From: Dehalococcoidia bacterium
GTDB taxonomy: Bacteria; Chloroflexota; Dehalococcoidia; Tepidiformales; Tepidiformaceae
Direction of reading: 5' to 3'
Assembly: GCA_020850615.1 (NCBI GenBank)
Contig: JADZEI010000021.1
Coordinates: forward strand, 166,103 to 230,102
DNA: 64,000 bases
How positions within the stretch are numbered: the stretch's first letter is position 1; each line of letters starts with the position of its first letter. This document shows positions 33,048-41,104 of this stretch, one piece after another. The notes under the pieces were generated by a model. It ran no database searches. It saw only the letters and a list, made by a program, of their open reading frames with translations, and had not been told where the DNA came from. A program made the position numbers and the translations under genes.

Positions 33048-33063
33048 GATTGTGTCAACAATC
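33048..33063 (-). promoter_or_regulatory. palindromic operator candidate over TTGACA -35 element
   Basis: GATTGT and ACAATC half-sites separated by four bases. On the minus strand the centre reads TTGACA, a perfect -35 hexamer, pointing at the Rrf2-cysK operon. A TATCCC/TTTATC -10-like element lies slightly too close (spacer about 14). This is a plausible autoregulatory site. Confidence 0.5.
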
Positions 33064-33153
33064 GTACCGGGGGTGGTGCCAGCCGCGCAAGTAGCTGCGG
33101 TAAGTGCCATCGATGGCTACGCGATCGGCCGCTGAGGGCCGGACGCTCGGGCC

Positions 33154-33750
33154 ATGACCACGCTTGCCGATGTCCGCGACCGCGTCCGCAAGGACCTGCA
33201 CGATACCGATGGCGCCGCCTATCGCTGGAGCGACGCGCAGCTCGACCGCCACATCGACCACGCCCTCAGCGAGCTCAGCCTCGCGATCCCGCGCGAGCGC
33301 ACCTCCACGCTCGCGACAACGGACGGCAGCCGGGAGCTGGCGCTCGGCGGGCTCACGGACCTCATCGAGGTGACGGCGGTGGAGTACCCGGCGGACGCGT
33401 TCCCGCCGGCCTACGTGGGCTTCGCGACCTGGGCCGGCACGCTGACGCTGCACACGCCGTTCGTCCCCGATGGCAGCGACGCGACCGTGCACTACCACGC
33501 CCGCCACACGCTCGACGGCAGCGGCACGTCGCTTAGCGCGGAGCAGGTGGACCTGCTGGTGACGGGCGCCAGCGCCTACGCAGCGCTCGAACAGTCCGTC
33601 TTCGCGACCGACCTCGTGACCACCGGCGCGGACGTGGCCGAGCGGTACGCCACCTGGGGCCGCGCCCGGCACACTGCCTTCCGCCAGCTCCTCCAGCAGT
33701 ACGGCTGGCGGAACCGGGTGCGTGCGCGGCGGATGTACGTGCCGGCGTGA
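33154..33750 (+). CDS. phage head-tail connector/adaptor-like protein, orphan
   Basis: A 198-aa protein whose N-terminal helices (TLADVRDRVRKDLHDT...YRWSDAQLDRHIDHALSELS) match the pattern of tailed-phage adaptor/connector proteins of the P22 gp4 or gp6 type. The middle is a beta-rich insert (LIEVTAVEYP, VHYHARHTLDG) and the end is helical (AAYAALEQSVFATDLV ... RHTAFRQLLQQYG). No other phage genes are nearby, so it is either a remnant, a domesticated gene, or a different protein sharing this helix pattern. The ATG is divergent from the Rrf2 gene. Confidence 0.5.
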   Translation: MTTLADVRDRVRKDLHDTDGAAYRWSDAQLDRHIDHALSELSLAIPRERTSTLATTDGSRELALGGLTDLIEVTAVEYPADAFPPAYVGFATWAGTLTLHTPFVPDGSDATVHYHARHTLDGSGTSLSAEQVDLLVTGASAYAALEQSVFATDLVTTGADVAERYATWGRARHTAFRQLLQQYGWRNRVRARRMYVPA

Positions 33751-33757
33751 AGTGGGG

Positions 33758-33918
33758 TTGTCCGTTGCCCGTTGTCCGTTGTCCGTTGTGAGCTGTCGGC
33801 TGACGGTCACGCGTTTCTCGGCCCGGCGGTTTCAGTGGTCCACCGTAGCCCACGAGCGGCGTGCTTCTCGGGATGACCGGCTACGAGCAACGGACAACGG
33901 ACAACGGACAACGGACAA
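33758..33918. repeat. inverted pair of heptamer arrays (TTGTCCG-type x4 / CGGACAA x4)
   Basis: Left array 33758-33785 has units TTGTCCG, TTGCCCG, TTGTCCG, TTGTCCG, then decays (TTGTGAG, CTGTCGG, CTGACGG). Right array 33891-33918 is four CGGACAA. The 28-bp arms differ at one position and enclose 105 bases, so the transcript can fold into a long hairpin. It separates the phage-like gene from the acyl-CoA ligase gene. Confidence 0.9.
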
Positions 33919-33963
33919 CGGCCCTGCTACGCTTCCCGGTCACAAGCACCGGGAGGGGTCGAC

Positions 33964-35595
33964 GTGTTCAAGAGCCTGATGATGGACGACTACCAGCTCA
34001 CGCTGGTGCAGCTGCTGGAGCGCCTCGGGACGTACTTCCCGGACAACGATGTGGTCACGCGGCTGGCCGATGGCACGATCCATCGGTACACCTACCGGGA
34101 CTGCTACAACCGCTCGCACCAGCTTTCGAACGCCCTGCGGCGGCTTGGCGTGAAGGAGGGGGACCGGGTTGGCACGCTGGGCTGGAATACCTTCCGGCAC
34201 ATGGAGGCGTACCTCGCCATCCCGACGATGGGGGCGGTGCTCCACACGCTGAATCTGCGCCTGCACCCGCACGACCTCGCCTACATCGCGGACCACGCCG
34301 GCGACTCCGTGATCATCGCCGACCGCTCGCTGCTGCCGCTCCTGGAGCAATTCAAGGGCGAGGTGAAGAGCCTGCGGCACGTCATCGTCATGCCCGACGA
34401 CGGCCCGACGCCTGAGGGCTACCTCGACTACGAGCAGCTCATCGCCGGCGAATCGACCGACTTCGCCTACCCGGACATCGACGAGCGCTCCGCCGCGGCG
34501 ATGTGCTACACGTCCGGTACGACCGGGCACCCCAAGGGCGTCGTCTACGGCCACCGCTCGAGTGTGCTCCATAGCCTGACCGCGGCGCTGCCCGACGCGC
34601 TCGGCCTCTCGGAGCGGGACCGGGTGCTGCCCGTGGTGCCGATGTTCCACGCGAACGCCTGGTCGCTGCCGTACGGGGCGGCGCTCACCGGCGCGAGCAT
34701 GATCTTCCCCGGGCCGGTGCTCCAGCCGCCGGTGCTGCTGGACCTCATGGCTGCCGAAAAGGTCACGATCGCGGCCGGCGTCCCCACCATCTGGAACGGC
34801 GTGCTCGCCCTGCTCGACCAGGACGCCTCGAAGTGGGACATCTCGGCGCTTCGCTACATGCTCGTCGGCGGGTCGGCCGCGCCGCCGGCGATGATCGAGG
34901 GCTTCAAGAAGCGCCACGGGCTCGACATGGTCCACGCCTGGGGCATGACCGAGATGAGCCCGATCGGGTCGCTGGCGCGGGTGAAGAACAAGGAGCTCGA
35001 CGCGGGGCCGGAGGTCGCCCTCGGCCGGCGCGCCTCCCAGGGATACGCCGTGCCGTTCGTGGATACGCGCCACGTCGACGACGCCGGGACGGTGCTGCCG
35101 TGGGACGGCCAGACCATGGGCGAGCTCGAAGTGCGGGGCCCCTGGGTGGCGGCGACGTACTACAACAATGACGAGCAGGCCGACCGCTTCACGCCCGACG
35201 GCTGGTTCAAGACCGGCGACATCGTGACCATCGACAGCGAGGGCTACATCACGATCACGGACCGTTCGAAGGACGTGATCAAGTCCGGCGGCGAGTGGAT
35301 CAGCACGGTGGCGCTGGAGAACGCGATCATGGCGCACCCGGCGATCATGGAGGCGGCGGTGTTCGCGGCGCGGCACCCGAAGTGGGACGAGCGCCCGCTC
35401 GCCGCGGTCGTCTTCAAGCCCGGCCAGGAGGCGACGAAGGACGAGCTCAACGCCTTCCTCGAGAAGGACTTCGCGAAGTTCTGGCTGCCGGACGACTACC
35501 TCGTCGTGCCGGAGATCCCGAAGACGTCGGTCGGGAAGTTCCAGAAGATCCGGCTGCGGGAGGAGTACGGGGAGTATTTGATGAAGGGGAATTGA
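33964..35595 (+). CDS. fatty acyl-CoA synthetase (AMP-binding, medium/long chain)
   Basis: A 543-aa acyl-adenylate-forming enzyme, activating a carboxylic acid to its CoA thioester. The P-loop is YTSGTTGHPKGVVYGHRS near residue 180, then AWGMTEMSPIG, WFKTGDIVTID, and DVIKSGGEWIS; the C-terminal catalytic Lys is in KTSVGKFQK. Its pattern is closest to the FadD3/medium-chain branch often linked with degradation pathways; chain length cannot be told. The GTG/ATG region follows the heptamer hairpin; an SsuD-like gene follows after 47 bases. Confidence 0.9.
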   Translation: MFKSLMMDDYQLTLVQLLERLGTYFPDNDVVTRLADGTIHRYTYRDCYNRSHQLSNALRRLGVKEGDRVGTLGWNTFRHMEAYLAIPTMGAVLHTLNLRLHPHDLAYIADHAGDSVIIADRSLLPLLEQFKGEVKSLRHVIVMPDDGPTPEGYLDYEQLIAGESTDFAYPDIDERSAAAMCYTSGTTGHPKGVVYGHRSSVLHSLTAALPDALGLSERDRVLPVVPMFHANAWSLPYGAALTGASMIFPGPVLQPPVLLDLMAAEKVTIAAGVPTIWNGVLALLDQDASKWDISALRYMLVGGSAAPPAMIEGFKKRHGLDMVHAWGMTEMSPIGSLARVKNKELDAGPEVALGRRASQGYAVPFVDTRHVDDAGTVLPWDGQTMGELEVRGPWVAATYYNNDEQADRFTPDGWFKTGDIVTIDSEGYITITDRSKDVIKSGGEWISTVALENAIMAHPAIMEAAVFAARHPKWDERPLAAVVFKPGQEATKDELNAFLEKDFAKFWLPDDYLVVPEIPKTSVGKFQKIRLREEYGEYLMKGN

Positions 35596-35623
35596 CGATT
35601 GTCGATTGCCGGTTTTCGATTGC
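35596..35623 (+). repeat. heptamer array CGATTGT, CGATTGC, CGGTTTT, CGATTGC
   Basis: Four 7-bp units in register start immediately after the stop codon of the acyl-CoA ligase and end about 20 bases before the next gene's GTG start. The unit is related to, but different from, the TTGTCCG type. Confidence 0.8.
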
Positions 35624-35642
35624 TCTTCCCGGGAGTTCGCGT

Positions 35643-36725
35643 GTGACTGAGACGATTCATTTCGGGTGGTTCATCCCGACTTCGGGCGATACGACGGCGT
35701 TTGGCGTGCCCTCGGCGGCGATTGAGCCGGGGCTCGAGACGTTCGTGCGGATTGCGACGGCGGCGGAGCGGGCCGGGTTCGAATACGCGCTCGTGCCGGT
35801 GCAGACGCTGTGCTGGGAGGCGTGGATCACCTGCGCGATGGTCGTCGCGAAGACGGAGCGTATCAAGATGCTCGTCGCCGCGCGGCCGGGGTTCATCGCG
35901 CCGACGGTGATGGCGAAGATGATCACGACCTTCGACCAGCTCTCCGGCGGGCGGCTCTGCATCAACCTGATCGCGGGCGGTGACGCCGCGGAGATGGCCG
36001 CCGACGGCGACTTCCACACCCACGACGAGCGCTACGAGCTCATGGACGAGACCGTCGAGATCATGAAGCGTTGCTGGACCGAGCGGGCGCCGGTGGACTT
36101 CGAAGGCAAGCACTTCCGCATGGAGGGCGCCGACGTGCGCCCGAAGCCGTTCCAGCAGCCGCACCCGCCGTTCTACCTCGGTGGCATCTCGCGCGCGGCG
36201 CAGGAGGTCTGCGCCAAGCACGCCGACTGCTACCTGCTCTGGGGCGACACGCCGGAAAACATCGCCCCCCGGATTGCCGAGGCGCGCGCGCTGGCGGCGA
36301 CATACGGCCGGGCGGACCAGCTCCGATTCGGCATGCGGCTCCAGGTCATCGTCCGCGAGACAGAGGCCGAGGCGTGGGCGTTCGCGGACCAGCTCATCGC
36401 GAACGCGACGGACTACCAGCGCAGCGTGGTCCGCGACATGTGGTCGCAGTCGGAGGCGAACACGCGGATGAAGGAGCTCGCGCAGGCACCGGACTTCCGA
36501 CTGGCGCCGCACCTCTGGAGCGGCATCAGCAGCGTGCGGCCGGGCGCCGGCGTCGCGGTCGTCGGCAACCCGGAGCAGGTCGCGGCGACGCTCCAGCAGT
36601 TCGTGGACATCGGCTGCACGGAGTTCTGCCTCTCCGGCTACCCCCACGACGAGGAGGCGGAGCGGTTCGGGCGCCTGGTCATGCCCTACTTCGCGGACCG
36701 CCGCGCCCCGGTGCTGGCCGGCTGA
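35643..36725 (+). CDS. SsuD-like flavin-dependent monooxygenase (LLM class)
   Basis: A 360-aa luciferase-like monooxygenase closest in pattern to alkanesulfonate monooxygenase SsuD: IHFGWFIPTSGDTTAFG at the start, PTVMAKMITTFDQLSGGRLCINLIAGGD, RYELMDETVEIMKRCW and PPFYLGGISRAAQEVCAKHAD. SsuD releases sulfite from alkanesulfonates using FMNH2; LLM members may use F420 instead, and F420 genes occur in this window. No SsuE or transporter is adjacent. GTG start with GGGAG upstream. It is an alternative sulfur source for the cysteine operon only by inference. Confidence 0.85.
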   Translation: MTETIHFGWFIPTSGDTTAFGVPSAAIEPGLETFVRIATAAERAGFEYALVPVQTLCWEAWITCAMVVAKTERIKMLVAARPGFIAPTVMAKMITTFDQLSGGRLCINLIAGGDAAEMAADGDFHTHDERYELMDETVEIMKRCWTERAPVDFEGKHFRMEGADVRPKPFQQPHPPFYLGGISRAAQEVCAKHADCYLLWGDTPENIAPRIAEARALAATYGRADQLRFGMRLQVIVRETEAEAWAFADQLIANATDYQRSVVRDMWSQSEANTRMKELAQAPDFRLAPHLWSGISSVRPGAGVAVVGNPEQVAATLQQFVDIGCTEFCLSGYPHDEEAERFGRLVMPYFADRRAPVLAG

Positions 36726-36740
36726 ACCCCCGTGGGGGTC

Positions 36741-37124
36741 TCATTGCCGGCCGGGGCCGAGTTCCAGGTCATCGCCCGGTCTATCCATGATGTCGGCGGT
36801 GAGCGAGGGAAGAAAGTCCAGCCCCACCGACTGTGCCCGGGCGCGCATCGCACGCAGCGCGTCGAGCCACTCAAGCCCGAGCGAAGGAGCAGGCAGGTCA
36901 GTCTCCGCGAACGCCGCCGCGCTCCGAACGATCCGGGCGTGCTCGTCGTGCCAGCCAGCTGGAGGCTCGAGCTCGTGTAGGGACGCCACCAGGTTCCGAA
37001 CACCCTTTTCCACCACGGCCGCCTGGACCGGTACGCCGTCGGCTGGGGCCCGCGCTGCGGCGGCTTCGAGCGTTCGTTGAAGGGCTGCCAGGTAAGGGCC
37101 GACAGCCCCGGCTGGTTCGGTCAC
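36741..37124 (-). CDS. small helical protein, function unknown
   Basis: A 127-aa, mostly helical protein with segments PYLAALQRTLEAAAARA and ASLHELEPPAGWHDEHARIVRSAAAFA. The ELEPPAGWHDEH pattern recurs in small actinobacterial/Chloroflexi-type exported helical proteins of unknown role. No signal peptide is visible with the GTG start at 37124, and an in-frame upstream start would add 19 residues. It is convergent with the monooxygenase gene and divergent from the serine hydrolase gene. Confidence 0.5.
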   Translation of the reverse strand: MTEPAGAVGPYLAALQRTLEAAAARAPADGVPVQAAVVEKGVRNLVASLHELEPPAGWHDEHARIVRSAAAFAETDLPAPSLGLEWLDALRAMRARAQSVGLDFLPSLTADIMDRPGDDLELGPGRQ

Positions 37125-37196
37125 TTCGTCCCGCCCACGGCTCGGATCGCGGGGAGTATCGCGCTGTGGGCTGGGAATCACAATACGCGAGTCGCC

Positions 37197-37216
37197 TCAA
37201 TCCCATTTGGGATTGA
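37197..37216. promoter_or_regulatory. perfect 9-bp inverted repeat in divergent promoter region
   Basis: TCAATCCCA and TGGGATTGA half-sites with a 2-base spacer lie between the divergent genes starting at 37124 (minus) and 37285 (plus). The symmetry and location suit a dimeric repressor or activator site. No regulator gene is adjacent. Confidence 0.6.
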
Positions 37217-37284
37217 TGGCGCCCGTGGCGCAACCGCGCGCGTCCGGTAGGATGCCGCGCACAGAGCACACGGAGGGGGACACC

Positions 37285-38526
37285 ATGGCCGAGGGATTCA
37301 TCGCAGAGGTCACGAACGGGAAGGTGCAGGGCACCTGCGACCCGCGCTTCGCACAGGTCGCGGACGAGTTCGTGAAGAACTTCCAGGAGCGGGGCGAGGT
37401 CGGCGCCTCGGTCACGATCATCCACGAGGGCGAGACGGTCGTGGACCTCTGGGGCGGCCAGGCCGACCCCGCCGCGGGCACGCCCTGGGAGCAGGACACC
37501 ATCACCACCTGCTTTTCGTGCACGAAGGGCATGGTCGCGCTCTCCGCGCACGTGCTCGTGAGCCGCGGCGAGCTCGACGTCGAGGCGCCGGTCAGCACCT
37601 ACTGGCCGGAGTTCGCGAAGAACGGTAAGGAGCACGCGACCGTCCGGATGATGATGGACCACTCGGTCGGCCTGCCGGCGCTGCGCCAGCCGCTCAAGGA
37701 GAACGGCTGCTGCGACTGGGACTACATGATCCACGCGCTCGAAGAGGAAGAGCCGTTCTGGAAGCCCGGCATCCGCAACGGCTACCACATGATCAACTTC
37801 GGGTGGACGGTCGGGGAGCTGGTCCGCCGGGTGAGCGGCAAGTCGCTCGGCGCGTTCTACCGCGACGAGATCGCCGGGCCCACAGGCGCGGAGTTCTGGA
37901 TCGGCCTGCCGGAGGAGCTGGAGGCGAAGTACGCGCCGACCATCGCCTATGCGCGCGACGCCGGCGAGCCGCTGGGCGAGTTCGAGATGGCGCTGCTCTC
38001 TGACCCGCAGAGCATCCAGGCGCTTTCGCTGCTGAACAACGGCGGGTTCAACCCGAACAGCCGCGAGTGCCACGCGGCCGAGATCGGCGGCGGCGGCGGC
38101 GTGGGGAACGGCCGCGGCTTGGCCCGCGCCTACGCGCCCTTCGGGCACGGCGGCAGCTGGCAGGGCCGCCAGTTCGTCGACGAAACCACGCTCACGCGCA
38201 TGGGCCAGGTCTCGATGGCGACGAACGAAGACGCGACGCTGCTCATCCCCAGCCGGTTCGCGCTCGGCTTCATGAAGTCGATCGACAACCGGCGGCGGCA
38301 GCGCGGCGGGACGGATAGCGCGGTGCTCTCGGCGGCGGCGTTCGGGCACGTGGGCGCGGGCGGGAGCATCGGCTTCGCGGACCCGGCGGCGCGCTTCAGC
38401 TTCGGCTACGCGATGAACCGGATGGGCAAGGGCATCCTCTTGAACGACCGCGGCCAGTCGCTGGTCGATGCCTGCTACCGGAGCCTCGGCTATAGCAGCA
38501 ACGACGGCGGAGTGTGGGTTCAATAA
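37285..38526 (+). CDS. class C beta-lactamase-fold serine hydrolase
   Basis: A 413-aa serine hydrolase of the beta-lactamase/EstB/DD-peptidase fold. The SxxK motif is S78-C-T-K81 (CFSCTKGM). The second motif, usually YxN, appears as YHMINFG. Close to the C-terminus is HVGAGGSIGFADP, where the third-motif histidine/lysine-glycine usually lies (GxG type). No signal peptide is present, so it is more likely an intracellular esterase or amidase than a true beta-lactamase. CGGAGGGGGA lies before the ATG. Downstream, 80 bases on, is a LysM protein gene. Confidence 0.85.
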   Translation: MAEGFIAEVTNGKVQGTCDPRFAQVADEFVKNFQERGEVGASVTIIHEGETVVDLWGGQADPAAGTPWEQDTITTCFSCTKGMVALSAHVLVSRGELDVEAPVSTYWPEFAKNGKEHATVRMMMDHSVGLPALRQPLKENGCCDWDYMIHALEEEEPFWKPGIRNGYHMINFGWTVGELVRRVSGKSLGAFYRDEIAGPTGAEFWIGLPEELEAKYAPTIAYARDAGEPLGEFEMALLSDPQSIQALSLLNNGGFNPNSRECHAAEIGGGGGVGNGRGLARAYAPFGHGGSWQGRQFVDETTLTRMGQVSMATNEDATLLIPSRFALGFMKSIDNRRRQRGGTDSAVLSAAAFGHVGAGGSIGFADPAARFSFGYAMNRMGKGILLNDRGQSLVDACYRSLGYSSNDGGVWVQ

Positions 38527-38606
38527 GGGAACACGACGATAATGCGTTGCCCTACCATCTACCGTCGTGTCACGATACGGACGGTGTACCGGGGACAGGA
38601 GACAAC

Positions 38607-39443
38607 GTGAGCTTTCCAGCGGGCCAGGATGACCTCTCGGCCGTCTGCCCCTACCTGGGGCTCGCCGATGATGCCGACTCTCACGCAACGTATCCGACGG
38701 AAGCGCATCGCTGCTACCGGCTGGATAACCCGACGCGCATAGCCACGGGGCACCAGGAGTCGTACTGCCTCGGCGCGAACCACGTGGCCTGCCCGGTGTA
38801 CCGCGGCGAAGGCATCGGCGCGACTACGGCGCCCGCAGCGGGAGCTGCCGCGGCAGCAGCTTCGGCCCCGGAACGCCCGTCGCGCGGCGGCGGGCGCCCG
38901 CCGCGCGAGAGCTCCGGCCGCGCGGCGATGCCCGGCTCGCGCCCGCGCAACACCGACCCGGCGAACGGCGGCAAGTCCCCCGCGCTCGGCGGCAAGCGCC
39001 CGAGCGGCAGCCTCGGCCCGCGGCCGCGGCCCGGCGGCATCAGCATGCCCGTCGCGACGGTGGGGTTGTTCGTCCTCGCGATCGTGATCCTCGGCCTGGC
39101 GGTGTTGCTCAGCAACGCCATCGGCGGCGACGACGATGACGGCGAGCCGGCGGACGGCACCAGCACGGTCGATACCCGCACGGCGACGCCCGGCAATGGG
39201 ACGCAGACGCAGCAGCCCGGCACGGCCACCCGCACCCTCACCCCCGGCGCGACGACGACGGGCACGCCCGGTGCCACGCAGACGCAGGCCGGCGCGGGCA
39301 CGCATACCGTCGCCTCCGGCGATACCTGTGGCTCCATCGCCACTGCGGCGGGGATCACGCTCGACCAGTTCTACGACCTGAACCCGGACATCGACGCCGA
39401 CTGCACGAACCTCGCGGTCGGGCAGGTGGTTCGGACCCGCTAG
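38607..39443 (+). CDS. cysteine-containing N-domain / TM / LysM protein
   Basis: A 278-aa protein. An N-terminal cysteine-bearing module (AVCPYLGLADD, HRCYRLDNP, SYCLGANHVACPVYRG) is followed by an Ala/Pro/Gly-rich linker, one TM helix (VATVGLFVLAIVILGLAVLL, about 148-167), a Thr-rich linker and a C-terminal LysM (HTVASGDTCGSIATAAG ... LNPD). The layout matches the protein at 548-1108, with a different cysteine module. It probably spans the membrane with LysM outside. GTG start preceded by AGGAG. The stop overlaps the convergent HD-domain gene stop. Confidence 0.75.
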   Translation: MSFPAGQDDLSAVCPYLGLADDADSHATYPTEAHRCYRLDNPTRIATGHQESYCLGANHVACPVYRGEGIGATTAPAAGAAAAAASAPERPSRGGGRPPRESSGRAAMPGSRPRNTDPANGGKSPALGGKRPSGSLGPRPRPGGISMPVATVGLFVLAIVILGLAVLLSNAIGGDDDDGEPADGTSTVDTRTATPGNGTQTQQPGTATRTLTPGATTTGTPGATQTQAGAGTHTVASGDTCGSIATAAGITLDQFYDLNPDIDADCTNLAVGQVVRTR

Positions 39444-40078
39444 GCAGTCTCGAACTCGGCTTCGCTCACGCGCCCGGGGAGCGCGACATCCACGTGGTGT
39501 TCGCGCACCCAGCGCTGGCGCGCGGTCCAGTGCGTGGGGTAGGTGCCCCAGCTGTGGCGGCGTTCCTCCACCCACTTCCAGTCGGCCCAGCAGAGCAGCG
39601 CGAGGTCAAGATCGCGCCAGGCGAGGCGGCGGATCTCCTTCATGACGGGCGTGCGCTTCCGCTTGCGCTCTTCGAACTTGTCGGCGAGGAGGATGATCTT
39701 CGCCAGCAGCGGCATCTCGGCGAGGCCGGCGGTGTGGTCGCGCACGGCCGCGAGCACCTCTTCGTCGGCGATGCCGAAGCGTTCGCGCATGACGACGGCG
39801 GCGAGCGGCCCGTGGAGCATGATCGGGCTCGCGACATCGTCGGGGAGCAGCGGGAGCCCGGCTTCGCGGGCGAGGCGCAGGAGCTCCGCCTCCGGGTGCG
39901 CGCGAAAGAGGTCGTGGCCGGCGACGGCGAGCTCGGCGCGGTCCGGGTCGGCGTCCCAGCGGGCGGCGAGGTCGCGCGCTTCGGTGAGGACGCGCTCGAT
40001 GTGGCGCTGCAAGCCCTCGGGCCGGGTGGCGAGCTCGTCGCGGACGGCGGCGATCTGCAGGCGGATGAGCGCGCCCAC
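39440..40078 (-). CDS. HD-domain hydrolase (YqeK-like)
   Basis: A 212-aa HD-superfamily protein with metal ligands in QRHIERV, AGHDLFR, LHGPLAAVV, VRDHTAG and LLADKFEE (H...HD...H...H...D). This six-ligand arrangement is that of YqeK-type diadenosine tetraphosphatases, which use two iron/metal ions, but other nucleotide hydrolases are possible. The C-terminus (LLCWADWKWVEERR) is not typical. The GTG start overlaps the stop of the HIT gene by one base, so the two nucleotide hydrolases are coupled. Confidence 0.75.
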   Translation of the reverse strand: MGALIRLQIAAVRDELATRPEGLQRHIERVLTEARDLAARWDADPDRAELAVAGHDLFRAHPEAELLRLAREAGLPLLPDDVASPIMLHGPLAAVVMRERFGIADEEVLAAVRDHTAGLAEMPLLAKIILLADKFEERKRKRTPVMKEIRRLAWRDLDLALLCWADWKWVEERRHSWGTYPTHWTARQRWVREHHVDVALPGRVSEAEFETA

Positions 40079-40425
40079 TAGCCTTCGGGCCCGAGCTGGC
40101 GCCCACCGACGAGGTGCAGGTGGAGGTGGTGGATGGTCATGCCCGCTGCATCGCCGACGTTGAACGCGAGCCGGTAGCCGGATTCGAAGACGCCTTCGAG
40201 GCGGGCGACATCGCGCGCGGTGGTGAAGAGCGCGGCGAGCAGCTCGGCGTGGCTCCACTCCAGCTCGCGGGCGTTGTCGATGTGCTGCCGCGGGATGACG
40301 AGGACGTGCACGGGCGCACGCGGATTGATGTCGCGGATGGCGAACACCTTCTCGTTCTGGAGGACGGGCTGGACCGGGATCTCGCCCCGGCTCATCTTGC
40401 AGAAGAGGCAGTCTGGCTGTGCCAT
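40078..40425 (-). CDS. HIT-family (histidine triad) nucleotide hydrolase
   Basis: A 115-aa HINT-type protein with the histidine triad HHLHLHLVGG near the C-terminus and CLFCKMSRGEIP at the N-terminus, where the two Cys with a later His can bind zinc. HINT proteins hydrolyse adenosine phosphoramidates. The partner HD gene overlaps its stop codon. The ATG is immediately divergent from a ParD-like gene. Confidence 0.92.
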   Translation of the reverse strand: MAQPDCLFCKMSRGEIPVQPVLQNEKVFAIRDINPRAPVHVLVIPRQHIDNARELEWSHAELLAALFTTARDVARLEGVFESGYRLAFNVGDAAGMTIHHLHLHLVGGRQLGPEG

Positions 40426-40490
40426 GGGCGCATTGTACCGGGTGCCGCGCGGCGGGCACGGCGGGCCGCCCCGGGTGGTATGGTTTGGGC

Positions 40491-40760
40491 ATGGAGATCG
40501 AGGTTTCGGGCGAAACGGCAGAGTGGCTCGCCGGGCTGGTCGCGTCGGGTCAGTTCACCTCGGCCGAAGAGGCTGTCGCGGCAGCGGTGCGCGGCCTTGT
40601 ACCCATGCACGATGACCCGGCGCCGGAGCCGGCGCCCGACGTTGACGCGCCGGCCGCCCGCGCGACGCCCTCCGGGGCGAACGACGAGGTCGACCTGGAC
40701 CACGAGCTCTTCGCGGCTGTCCGGGAGCGGCTCCGGGCCCGGGGCCCGCAGGTGTTCTGA
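40491..40760 (+). CDS. ParD-like antitoxin fragment/protein
   Basis: An 89-aa protein. Residues 1-37 (IEVSGETAEWLAGLVASGQFTSAEEAVAAAVRGL) fit the ribbon-helix-helix of ParD antitoxins. A Pro/Ala-rich linker follows, then a helical tail (HELFAAVRERLRARG) such as binds toxin. No ParE follows directly; 42 bases later begins a second antitoxin-like gene. Confidence 0.65.
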   Translation: MEIEVSGETAEWLAGLVASGQFTSAEEAVAAAVRGLVPMHDDPAPEPAPDVDAPAARATPSGANDEVDLDHELFAAVRERLRARGPQVF

Positions 40761-40802
40761 ACCGCGCGAGAGGCGCGCGAATGTCCATGGTAGGATGTGT
40801 CG

Positions 40803-41102
40803 ATGGACGCCGCCCTGCACCCCGAAGATGAAGCCTTCCTCGCTGAGTACAGCCGCCGCCACGGAATGGGGTCGGTCGAGGAACCGTTGCGGATAGCGGT
40901 GCACCTCCTTCGTCTTATGGAGAGCGCGCAGATTGAGGCCCTCGACGACGGGGACGGCGCGATGCTGCGCGAAGTGGCCGCCAGCATTGACACGACCCCG
41001 GAGCGGAGGGTCGGCGGCCGCGAAATCGATGAGAGCTACTTCAACGAACTCCGCGCTCGCTTCCGGGATCGCGGCAACACCGCCGCCCGCCGCGCCCAGT
41101 AG
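40803..41102 (+). CDS. antitoxin-like protein preceding ParE
   Basis: A 99-aa mostly helical, acidic protein: FLAEYSRRHGMGSVEEPLRIAVHLLRLME, then a C-terminal helix YFNELRARFRDRG. The position immediately before the ParE gene (2-base gap) and the size suggest it is the cognate antitoxin. The RHH signature is weak, so the fold is uncertain. The ATG is chosen over an in-frame GTG two codons earlier because AGGA sits seven bases before it. Confidence 0.65.
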   Translation: MDAALHPEDEAFLAEYSRRHGMGSVEEPLRIAVHLLRLMESAQIEALDDGDGAMLREVAASIDTTPERRVGGREIDESYFNELRARFRDRGNTAARRAQ

Positions 41103-41104
41103 CG

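Noticed and set aside
38528..38570. GGGAAC-like element and ACACGACG/CGTCGTGT arms upstream of the LysM gene, compared with GGGAAT and ACACGACGG near 49650
   Set aside because: Considered as ECF sigma-type promoters shared by two envelope genes, but spacing and -10 elements do not agree.
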